Assembly: GCA_963665015.2 (NCBI GenBank)
Contig: CAXXSY010000004.1
Coordinates: forward strand, 992,001 to 1,056,000
Direction: 5' to 3'
DNA from: G963662655 sp963665015
Lineage (GTDB): Bacteria; Cloacimonadota; Cloacimonadia; Cloacimonadales; JAIOQZ01
DNA length: 64,000 nt
In this document: one piece after another, positions 8,519 to 15,395 of the stretch
Numbering within the stretch: the stretch's first letter is position 1
Layout of the letters: each line of letters begins with the position of its first letter
The notes under the pieces: generated by a model
Database searches by the model: none
What the model was told of the DNA's origin: nothing
What the model saw: only the letters and a program-made list of their open reading frames with translations
Position numbers and translations under genes: made by a program

Positions 8519-9388
8519 ATGCGAAAAATCATGGCAATATTCGTATGTGTATTTATCGTGACGGCGATAGGCGCCGAAACCTGGAAGTTCAAGTCGGACT
8601 TCAATCTGTTGCTCAATCAAAGCTCCTATTCCGATAACTGGAACGGGACGGAGAAGAGCAGCGTCTCCTGGACCGCCAAGCTCAACAGCTCCGCGGAAAA
8701 GCAGCTCCTGGATTACTTGCACAACCGCAATACGCTGAAGCTGGCGTTCGGTCAGACGCACCAGCAGGAAGTGGATGACAACGACGAAAAGTATTGGGCG
8801 AAACCGGAAAAGAGCACCGACATCATCGATTTCGAGTCGATGTTCCGGTTCACGCTGAAGAAGTTAGTCGATCCGTTCGTGTCGTTCCGGCTGGAGACGC
8901 AGTTTGTCGATTATAGTCAGGAAGACAACACGAGGACTTTCAATCCCATCCTGCTGACCGAATCTGCCGGTGTCGCGCGCACGTTCATCGAGCAGGAAAA
9001 CCACAAGCTTTCGAGCAGGCTTGGCGCAGCTATAAGGCAGCATATCGATCGGAATTCGATCGATGAGGATACCGGGAATCAGAAGACCGAAACCATGCAG
9101 GACGCGGGTCTCGAATTTGTCAGCGAATACATGAAGCATCTCAACACGATTCTCACTTTCGAGAGTCGGCTGGACGTGTTTCAAGCGCTATACAATTCCG
9201 AGGAAGACGACCTCGATAACGAAGACTGGAAGGCGACCGACGTGAAGTGGCTCAACACCCTCAACGCCACGATATGGAAAGCCCTCACCGTCAACTTCGA
9301 AGTCGAATGGATTTACGACAGGGAGCAGGACAGGGCAGGCCAGTACCGCGAGAACCTCGCGCTCGGATTCAGCTATTCGATCCTGTAA
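8519..9388 (+). CDS. DUF3078 outer-membrane barrel-like protein
   Basis: The protein has 289 residues with a signal peptide (MRKIMAIFVCVFIVTAIGAE). It carries the DUF3078 pattern: W-K-x-x-x-x-x-N-L-L-L-N-Q-S-x-Y-S-D-N-W-N-G-T-E, SSVSWTAKLN and repeated amphipathic strands ending in LGFSYSIL. The family is common in Bacteroidota-type genomes and is probably an outer-membrane barrel of unknown role. GAGGAGGA is well placed before the ATG. It has its own promoter and terminator, so it is monocistronic. Confidence 0.8.
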   Translation: MRKIMAIFVCVFIVTAIGAETWKFKSDFNLLLNQSSYSDNWNGTEKSSVSWTAKLNSSAEKQLLDYLHNRNTLKLAFGQTHQQEVDDNDEKYWAKPEKSTDIIDFESMFRFTLKKLVDPFVSFRLETQFVDYSQEDNTRTFNPILLTESAGVARTFIEQENHKLSSRLGAAIRQHIDRNSIDEDTGNQKTETMQDAGLEFVSEYMKHLNTILTFESRLDVFQALYNSEEDDLDNEDWKATDVKWLNTLNATIWKALTVNFEVEWIYDREQDRAGQYRENLALGFSYSIL

Positions 9389-9407
9389 GATACGATTCGA
9401 TTATCTG

Positions 9408-9441
9408 CGGCGGAAATCCTGATGGACTCCGCCGTTTTTTT
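9408..9441 (+). terminator. Rho-independent terminator after the DUF3078 gene
   Basis: The stem CGGCGGA (9408-9414) pairs with TCCGCCG (9428-9434) and is followed by seven Ts. Confidence 0.82.
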
Positions 9442-9548
9442 ATCGGATGTAGCGAAACGGGACATCGATTTTGCCGTTTTCGAGAGAAATAGCTGAAATT
9501 TGGGGTCAAAAAAAATTTTTCATTGACATGAAAACGATTATACTGTTT

Positions 9549-9575
9549 TTAGCAATCGTCATGAGTGAGTGCTAA
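9549..9575 (+). promoter_or_regulatory. CIRCE operator (HrcA binding site) upstream of groEL
   Basis: TTAGCAATC, nine bases, then GAGTGCTAA matches the CIRCE consensus (TTAGCACTC-N9-GAGTGCTAA) with one mismatch in the left arm. It lies 57 bases before the groEL ATG. TTGACA at 9523-9528 and TATACT at 9539-9544 lie upstream but only 10 bases apart, so the exact promoter is unclear. HrcA repression relieved by heat is the expected control. Confidence 0.93.
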
Positions 9576-9632
9576 TGGCGCAATAACGTGAAACATTGAA
9601 ATCAAAGAATAAAGTACAGGAGGAAATTGATT

Positions 9633-11273
9633 ATGGCAAAACAGATGGAGTTCAGTCATCAATCGAGAACCGCGCTGAAGAACGGCGTGGACAAACTTGC
9701 AAACGCGGTGAAGGTCACCCTCGGACCCCGCGGTAGAAACGTTGTGCTGGACAAGAAATTCGGTTCTCCGACCATCACCAACGACGGCGTGACCATCGCC
9801 AAGGAAATCGAACTGGAAGATCCGTTCGAGAACATGGGCGCACAGCTGGTCAAGGAAGTCGCCGAGAAGACGCACGATATCGCTGGTGACGGTACCACGA
9901 CCGCAACCATTCTGACCCAGGCGATCATCGAGGAAGGACTCAAGCATGTGACCGCCGGCGTCAACCCGATGTATCTCAAGCGCGGACTCGAGAAGGCCGC
10001 CAAGAAGGTCGTCGAGCGCATCCACGAGCTGAGCAAGGAAATCAAGAGCTCCGACGAGATCGCACAGATCGGAACCATCTCCGCGAACAACGACGCCGAG
10101 ATCGGCAAGCTGATCGCTGAGGCGATGGGAAAAGTCGGAAACAAGGGTATCATCAACGTCGAAGAGGCGAAATCGATGGATACCGACTTGAACGTCGTCG
10201 AAGGTATGCAGTTCGACCGCGGTTACCTGTCACCCTATTTCGCGACCGATCCCGACAAGATGATCGCTGAGATGGAAGATCCCTACATCCTGATCCACGA
10301 CAAGAAGATCAGCGGTATGAAGGACATCCTTCCGGTGCTTCAGGAAGTCGCCCAGCAGGGTAAACCGATGCTCATCATCGCGGAAGACGTGGAAGGCGAA
10401 GCGCTGGCAACCCTCGTGGTGAACAAGCTGCGCGGCACGTTGAACGTCGTTGCCGTCAAGGCTCCGGGATTCGGCGATCGCCGCAAAGCCATGCTCGAAG
10501 ACATCGCCATCCTGACCGGTGGAACCGTGATCTCCGAAGACATGGGCCGCAAGCTGGACAGTGTTACTGCAGCCGACCTCGGTCGCGCGAAAAAGGTCAT
10601 CGTGGAGAAGGAAAACACCATCATCCGCGAGGGTGCGGGTGACGAGACTTCCGTGCAGGCTCGCGTAAAACAGATTCGCAAGCAGATGGAAGAGACTACG
10701 TCCGACTATGATCGCGAGAAGCTCCAGGAACGCGAAGCCAAGCTTGCGGGTGGCGTTGCCGTGATCCGCATCGGTGCGGCTACCGAAACCGAGATGAAAG
10801 AGAAGAAGGCTCGTGTTGACGACGCGCTTCACGCGACGCGCGCAGCCGTGGAAGAAGGAATCGTTGCCGGCGGCGGCGTGACGTTGCTCTATGCTTCGCG
10901 CGCGGTTAACGACCTGAAGCCCGAAAGCCACGAAGAGAAAGTCGGTGCCGAGATTCTAAGGAAAGCTCTGCTGGTTCCGACCTTCCAGATCGCTTACAAC
11001 GCCGGCGAAGAAGGCGCGGTGGTCGTCGAGAAGCTCCAGAAGTCGAAGAAGACTCACTACGGATTCAACGCGGCGAACGGAACCTACACCGACCTGTTCC
11101 AGGCTGGCGTTATCGATCCAGCCAAGGTGGTTCGCAGTGCGCTGCAGAACGCGGTCAGCATCGCGGGTCTGTTCCTCACCACCGAGTGCATCATCACCGA
11201 CATCAAAGAAGAAAAAGATGCGATGCCCGCAATGCCTCCAGGAGGTATGGGCGGCATGGGCGGAATGTATTAA
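9633..11273 (+). CDS. groEL: Chaperonin GroEL (60 kDa)
   Basis: The protein has 546 residues, the family's usual length, and is highly conserved (VTLGPRGRNVVLDKKFGSPTITNDGVTIAKEIELEDP, AGDGTTTATILTQAI, the GGMGGMGGMY tail). It forms the cytosolic double-ring folding chamber. The start is the ATG at 9633 after AGGAGGAAA; a TTG two codons earlier is in frame but less likely. No groES lies upstream or downstream: CIRCE sits directly before groEL and a terminator directly after it. Confidence 0.98.
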   Translation: MAKQMEFSHQSRTALKNGVDKLANAVKVTLGPRGRNVVLDKKFGSPTITNDGVTIAKEIELEDPFENMGAQLVKEVAEKTHDIAGDGTTTATILTQAIIEEGLKHVTAGVNPMYLKRGLEKAAKKVVERIHELSKEIKSSDEIAQIGTISANNDAEIGKLIAEAMGKVGNKGIINVEEAKSMDTDLNVVEGMQFDRGYLSPYFATDPDKMIAEMEDPYILIHDKKISGMKDILPVLQEVAQQGKPMLIIAEDVEGEALATLVVNKLRGTLNVVAVKAPGFGDRRKAMLEDIAILTGGTVISEDMGRKLDSVTAADLGRAKKVIVEKENTIIREGAGDETSVQARVKQIRKQMEETTSDYDREKLQEREAKLAGGVAVIRIGAATETEMKEKKARVDDALHATRAAVEEGIVAGGGVTLLYASRAVNDLKPESHEEKVGAEILRKALLVPTFQIAYNAGEEGAVVVEKLQKSKKTHYGFNAANGTYTDLFQAGVIDPAKVVRSALQNAVSIAGLFLTTECIITDIKEEKDAMPAMPPGGMGGMGGMY

Positions 11274-11294
11274 ACCGTTTCGCACACAACATAC

Positions 11295-11323
11295 AAAGCC
11301 CCGGAGCGATCCGGGGCTTTTCA
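11295..11323 (+). terminator. Rho-independent terminator after groEL
   Basis: An 11-bp perfect stem (AAAGCCCCGGA with TCCGGGGCTTT) is closed by a GCGA tetraloop and followed by Ts. Confidence 0.9.
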
Positions 11324-11326
11324 TTT

Positions 11327-11369
11327 CAATTTCCGAATGTCCGAACGAAGTAAGGTCTTCTGAATGTTG
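11327..11369. repeat. CTTCYGAATGT-pair repeat, copy 3
   Basis: TTTCCGAATGT and TCTTCTGAATGTTG are separated by about 18 bases, with only a 3-bp CAA/TTG outer match. Its right half is the start of the direct repeat that is copied again at 11599. Confidence 0.65.
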
Positions 11370-11737
11370 TTTTTTTGTCTGAAGCAGGATATCCCGGATT
11401 TAAGAAATGAACAGGATGGGGAGTAAGAGTATCACCCCATCAGGTTATTACCTCGGGAAACCTATGTGTCTCCCACAAGCGGGAAGAGGGAGCAGAGAGG
11501 AGGTTGTTCTCGGTTGGTACGCAGGCACCCTTGCCTGCATAAACCAACTTCTGAATGTCCGAGCTTGCGCGTAGTATTTGCTTGCAAAAGCCAGATAGCG
11601 AAGTGAGGTCTTCTGAATGTTGTTTTTTTTGTCTGAAGCAGGATATCCCGGATTGAAGAAATGAACAGGATGGGGAATAAGAGTATCACCCCCTCAGGTT
11701 ATTACCTCCGGTAAAACCTATGCATCTCCCACAAGCG
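11346..11737. repeat. Direct repeat pair of about 136-139 bp
   Basis: Bases 11346-11481 recur at 11599-11737 with only scattered changes. The shared part runs from CGAAGTRAGGTCTTCTGAAT to CTCCCACAAGCG. Between the copies are a hairpin (GCAGGCA/TGCCTGC, 11521-11538) and the left CTTCTGAATGT motif of another repeat (11545-11558). A further shared block (AAGCGGGAAGAGGGAGCAGA) occurs at about 11478 and about 11948. No credible gene is present. Confidence 0.85.
11545..11622. repeat. CTTCYGAATGT-pair repeat, copy 4
   Basis: CAACTTCTGAATGT (11545-11558) and TCTTCTGAATGTTG (11609-11622) are separated by about 50 bases, longer than other copies. The outer CAAC and GTTG match. Its right half is shared with the 136-bp direct repeat. 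Confidence 0.65.
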
Positions 11738-11776
11738 AGGCTGTGTAGTAATTTCGACCGATTCTTTTCTCTGTTG

Positions 11777-11886
11777 TAGGGGCAGGTCCCCGTGCCTGCC
11801 CTTCCCTTTCTCTCTTCCGCATCAGGTAATTGTGTGTAACTATAATCGTGAGATGAGAGATGGGCAGGCACGGGGACCTGCCCCTA
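11777..11886. repeat. Perfect 25-bp inverted repeat in the spacer upstream of the hyp 3' end
   Basis: The arms at 11777-11801 and 11862-11886 are exact reverse complements. Each arm contains its own small palindrome (GGGCAGG and CCTGCCC). Similarity extends imperfectly into the outer flanks. The 60 bases between the arms show no gene. Confidence 0.85.
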
Positions 11887-11992
11887 TAAAAGAAAAGGCC
11901 AGACACCGAACGATTGATAATGGTGTTCGTCATTTATACACAACCTCAAGCGGGAAGAGGGAGCAGAGAGGTGGTTGTTCGAAGCTGGTCAT

Positions 11993-12117
11993 CCGCATGC
12001 ATCTTCGCCCGCCGCTTCCGAACACGTAGATATACCGCGCATTTTGGCTACCGGACACGAGAATAAATACGCGAAACACTACGCGTTCGGAAGCGGGTGA
12101 ACGAACCTGCTATGCGG
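11993..12117. repeat. Covarying structured element, copy 1
   Basis: The nested helices are: outer CCGCAT-GCA with TGC-(T bulge)-ATGCGG; conserved TTCG with CGAA; a 12-bp perfect stem (12012-12023 with 12085-12096); an A-C mismatch; CGTAG (12025-12029) with CTACG (12079-12083); and CGCGCATTT with AAATACGCG (one mismatch). The apical loop contains TACCGGACACGAGAAT. Copies with different helix sequences and the same fold are at 18028 and 20832. Strand is not known because the element is nearly palindromic. Confidence 0.82.
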
Positions 12118-12122
12118 AGGAT

Positions 12123-12773
12123 TTAGATCACTGAATCCAATAATTCAATCCAGCGATCCAGTCCCTCGCCGGTCTTGGTCGATACCTCGATGATTTTCAT
12201 GTCCGGATTGACCTGTAGGATGTTTTGTTTGAGCGTATCGATGTCGATATCGAGGTAGGGTAGCAGGTCGGTCTTGGTGATGACGCAGGTCTGGCTGACC
12301 TGGAAGGCGAGCGGGTACTTTAGCGGCTTGTCCTCGCCCTCGGTGACGCTGATGAGCAGCACGCCGTGGTGGGCACCGATGTCGAATTCCGCAGGGCAGA
12401 CGAGGTTTCCGATGTTCTCGACGAAGAGAATGTCGATGTCGTCGATGCCGGCTTCCTCGATGGCGGAGCGGATCCAGTCGGCTTCGAGGTGGCAGGAACC
12501 ACCGAAGAGACCGGTGTTGATCTGGTAAGCGCCGATGCCTTTGCTGGAAACGCGCTGGGCGTCGAGCGTGGTCTGGATATCGCCCTCGATGACAAAGAGT
12601 CTTTTGCCGGTTCTGCCGGCGGTGGCTTCGATGAGACTGGTCTTACCGGAGCCGGGCGCGCTGATCATGTTGATCAGGGTGATGCCGCGCTGTTTCAGGC
12701 TGTCTCTCAGTTGCTGTGCGATGGTGTCATTGGTGCTGAGAATCTTCTGCATGACCTTGATTTCTTTCTGCAT
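12123..12773 (-). CDS. hypB: Hydrogenase nickel-insertion GTPase HypB
   Basis: The protein has 216 residues. Visible are the P-loop SAPGSGKTSL, the metal-site CHLEADWI, the ENIGNLVCPAEFD block and the G4-like ITKTDLLPYLD. There is no His-rich nickel-storage N-terminus. HypB acts with HypA to load Ni into the [NiFe] hydrogenase large subunit. It overlaps hypA by 47 bases from this start; the Met at 12752 is a shorter option. It is the last gene of hypFCDEAB. Confidence 0.95.
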   Translation of the reverse strand: MQKEIKVMQKILSTNDTIAQQLRDSLKQRGITLINMISAPGSGKTSLIEATAGRTGKRLFVIEGDIQTTLDAQRVSSKGIGAYQINTGLFGGSCHLEADWIRSAIEEAGIDDIDILFVENIGNLVCPAEFDIGAHHGVLLISVTEGEDKPLKYPLAFQVSQTCVITKTDLLPYLDIDIDTLKQNILQVNPDMKIIEVSTKTGEGLDRWIELLDSVI

Positions 12774-13122
12774 CGTCGGTCTCTCCTTGTATGGTTTCGA
12801 TGAACAAATCCTTTCCCTGAGTCATATCCGTCTCGAACGATCCGCACGCTTCGCATATAAAGATGGGCGGTTCCACCTCGCCGCTCCAGCCGCATTTCCG
12901 GCACTTGACCTGCACCGGTACGATTTTCATATCGAGTTCCGCGTTGTTGAAGCCTTCCCACTCCAACCGCATCAGATCGAAGTAGTGCCGCATCACCTGC
13001 GGAACCAGATGGTGCATGCCGCCGACGACGATTCTGACCCGGGTTACGCGGTCAATGCCCTCGTTTTTTCGGACTTCGTCGGACGACTCGAAAATGGCTC
13101 GGACAATCGAAGCTTCATGCAT
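12727..13122 (-). CDS. hypA: Hydrogenase nickel-incorporation protein HypA
   Basis: The protein has 131 residues, slightly longer than the usual 113-120 because of a charged tail that overlaps hypB. Translation must start at MHEAS, since the N-terminal Met-His is the nickel site, and this ATG overlaps the hypE stop (TGATG). The zinc site is CRKC and CEAC. It partners HypB. Confidence 0.95.
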   Translation of the reverse strand: MHEASIVRAIFESSDEVRKNEGIDRVTRVRIVVGGMHHLVPQVMRHYFDLMRLEWEGFNNAELDMKIVPVQVKCRKCGWSGEVEPPIFICEACGSFETDMTQGKDLFIETIQGETDDAERNQGHAEDSQHQ

Positions 13123-14096
13123 CAGCAAATCCTCGGCAGCGGATCGGATTCGAGCATGGGCAGTTGCCGCACGCTACCGATCTCGGTTTCGAGATAGACG
13201 TGCCCCGATTCCGTGGTGACGGTTCCGATGATGCCGGCGTCGGTTCCGAGCGGGTGCTTTCGCATGCGGCTGACGAGTGCTTCGGCGTCGCCACGCACGA
13301 TCGCGACCACCTTGCCTTCGTTTGCGAGGTAGAGCGGGTCGATGCCCAAGAGCTCCGACGCGGCGCGGATTGAGTCTTTGATCGGGATTGCGCTTTCGTA
13401 GAGATGGAATCCGACGGAGAAATCATCGGCGATTTCACCTAACACGGTCGCCAGTCCGCCGCGTGTGGGATCTCGCATGAAGCGGATGTCTGCGGTTTGG
13501 AGCATGATGTCGATCAGGTGGTTGATCGGGGCGCAGTCGCTTTCGGGTGCGGGATGAAGCCCGAGGTTTTCGCGTGCGTTGATCACCGCGATGGCGTGGT
13601 CGCCGAGTGTTCCGCTGACGATGACGTGGTCGCCTGCGCGGATGGAGGATTCGAAGCCGTCGTGCAGCATGCCGATCCCGGAGGTGATCAGGTAGAGCCC
13701 GTCCGCCTTGCCATGCTCGACCACTTTCGTGTCGCCGCCGAGTATCTTAACGCCCGCTTCTCGCGCGGCTTGGTGAACCGATTCGGTGACACGCTCGAGG
13801 TTTTTTATCGGGAATCCTTCCTCGATGATGTAGGCGATGAAGATGGATAGTGGGATAGCGCCGCTGACGGCGAGATCGTTTACGGTGCCTGTGACGCTGA
13901 GCCTGCCGATGTCGCCGCCCGGGAAGAAGATCGGCTTTACCACGTGCGCGTCGATGGTGGAGACCATCCTTCCGCCGATCAGGGCCGAATCGCTCATGGA
14001 CGGCATCTCGAACCGGCTGTTCATGACCTCCCGGATCAAGCGCCGGGTCATGTTGCCGCCGCTTCCGTGACCGAGTTTAATCATATCGCCTTTCAT
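13122..14096 (-). CDS. hypE: Hydrogenase maturation protein HypE
   Basis: The protein has 324 residues of PurM/AIR-synthase fold. It has the N-terminal LGHGSGG motif, ATP-site residues (RDPTRGGLATVL) and the essential C-terminal PRIC, whose last Cys becomes the thiocyanate carrier for the CN ligands. The start overlaps hypD's stop by four bases, and the stop overlaps hypA's ATG by one. Confidence 0.96.
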   Translation of the reverse strand: MKGDMIKLGHGSGGNMTRRLIREVMNSRFEMPSMSDSALIGGRMVSTIDAHVVKPIFFPGGDIGRLSVTGTVNDLAVSGAIPLSIFIAYIIEEGFPIKNLERVTESVHQAAREAGVKILGGDTKVVEHGKADGLYLITSGIGMLHDGFESSIRAGDHVIVSGTLGDHAIAVINARENLGLHPAPESDCAPINHLIDIMLQTADIRFMRDPTRGGLATVLGEIADDFSVGFHLYESAIPIKDSIRAASELLGIDPLYLANEGKVVAIVRGDAEALVSRMRKHPLGTDAGIIGTVTTESGHVYLETEIGSVRQLPMLESDPLPRIC

Positions 14097-15187
14097 AAGC
14101 CGTTAACTCCTTCGCCTGCTTGTGGGAGATAGGATCTTTCATATCTGTAGTATGCAGCGCAACTGCCTTCGGACGAGACCATGCAGGGCCCGATCGGGTT
14201 GGCCGGTGTGCAGGCTGTCGCGAAGAGTCCGCAATGGTCGGGCTTGATGATGCCTTTCAAGACATCGCCGCACCGGCAGCCGGGATTTTCCTTTGTGCCG
14301 GTTATTGCGATGCCGTATCTTATTGCCGCGTCGAAGGGTTGATATTCCTTTCGCAGCACGTACCCCGAATCCTGTATTACGCCCAGTCCACGCCAAAGCG
14401 CTTCAGCCGGCTCAAGCACATGATCGATCATCGCGCGCGCGTGCGGATTGCCGTTGTCGGAAACGACGCGCGCGTAGTTGTTGGCTATTTCGGGTGCATC
14501 GCGTGTTTCAATCAAACGCTGGATTGAACAGAGGATATCCAGCGGTTCGAAGCCGGTGATCACGCCGCCGACAGCGAATCGCTCCGGCAGAAAGCGGAAC
14601 GGCTCCATTCCGAGTACCGCGCAGACGTGTCCGGGCAGGATGAAGCCGTCAATCCGTACTTCATCCGATGTCAGAAGGGCGTTCAGCGCGAGTGGTATCG
14701 CCTTCAGAGAAGTCAGTGCGGAGAAATTGTCGATGCCTTGTTTCCTCGCGGTCTCGATGGTGTGCGCGATGCCGGGGATGGTGGTCTCGAAACCGATGGC
14801 CGAAAAAACGGTTTCTCGTTCCTTCGCGATTTCCAGCGCTTGCATGGGCGAATAGACGATGCGGACGTCGTGACCTCGCGATCGTGCGTCCTCCAGCGTG
14901 CCGCTTGAGCCGGGAACCCGCATCAGATCGCCGAAGACGCACACGGTTGCCGACTCGATCGCCATCAGCGCGTCGATGAATGACGCCGGCGTCACACAGA
15001 CCGGGCAGCCTGGCCCCGAGATCAGCTCGATCGACTCGGGCAGCATTTTGCGCAGCCCCCACTTGCCGATGGCCATGGTGTGCGTGCCGCAGACCTCCAT
15101 AATGCGGATGGGACGCTTGTTTTCGCGCAGCTTCCCAACGATTTTTTTCACCAGATCGGGATCGCGGAAATTTTTAGTCGTTTCCAT
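14093..15187 (-). CDS. hypD: Hydrogenase Fe(CN)2CO assembly protein HypD
   Basis: The protein has 364 residues. It shows EVCGTHTMAI, GPGCPVCVTP, FILPGHVCAVLG and the C-terminal Fe-S cluster cysteines (GCRCGDV, DHCGLF, GPCMVSSEGSC). HypD with HypC is the scaffold where HypE's cyanide is placed on iron. The start was set at METTKNFRDPDLV, which overlaps hypC by 14 bases; the frame also opens at 15217. Confidence 0.96.
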   Translation of the reverse strand: METTKNFRDPDLVKKIVGKLRENKRPIRIMEVCGTHTMAIGKWGLRKMLPESIELISGPGCPVCVTPASFIDALMAIESATVCVFGDLMRVPGSSGTLEDARSRGHDVRIVYSPMQALEIAKERETVFSAIGFETTIPGIAHTIETARKQGIDNFSALTSLKAIPLALNALLTSDEVRIDGFILPGHVCAVLGMEPFRFLPERFAVGGVITGFEPLDILCSIQRLIETRDAPEIANNYARVVSDNGNPHARAMIDHVLEPAEALWRGLGVIQDSGYVLRKEYQPFDAAIRYGIAITGTKENPGCRCGDVLKGIIKPDHCGLFATACTPANPIGPCMVSSEGSCAAYYRYERSYLPQAGEGVNGL

Positions 15188-15392
15188 AGCGTTCCCGAAG
15201 CAGTTCGAGTGTCTCATGCGCCTCGTCCTCGGACAGGATGCTCATCGCGTAGCCTGTGTGTACCAGCACCCAGTCGGACAGCGCCGCCTCCGGTACGAAG
15301 ACCAGCGAGATTTCCTTCTGCACGCCGCCGAAATCGACGATGCCCATGTCTTCTTTCATCCGTAAAATCTTACCCGGTATTGCCAGACACAT
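15174..15392 (-). CDS. hypC: Hydrogenase assembly chaperone HypC
   Basis: The protein has 72 residues and begins MCLAIPGKILRM, the family signature in which Cys2 binds iron. It delivers the Fe(CN)2CO unit with HypD. It lies four bases after hypF and overlaps hypD. Confidence 0.96.
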   Translation of the reverse strand: MCLAIPGKILRMKEDMGIVDFGGVQKEISLVFVPEAALSDWVLVHTGYAMSILSEDEAHETLELLRERYGND

Positions 15393-15395
15393 CCG

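Larger units (their letters stand above)
11274..12122. other. Gene-free repeat region between groEL and hypB
   Basis: About 850 bases hold the groEL terminator, two CTTCYGAATGT elements, a 136-bp direct repeat, a 25-bp inverted repeat and one covarying structured element. The short open frames here lie on the repeats, lack ribosome sites and resemble no protein. Confidence 0.8.

Noticed and set aside
9523..9544. TTGACA and TATACT as the groEL promoter
   Set aside because: The boxes are only 10 bases apart, too close for a sigma-70 promoter. One may belong to a real promoter, but the pair as such is not supported.
11820..12029. A 65-codon plus-strand frame in the hyp-side spacer
   Set aside because: It lies across the inverted repeat and other repeat modules and resembles no protein.
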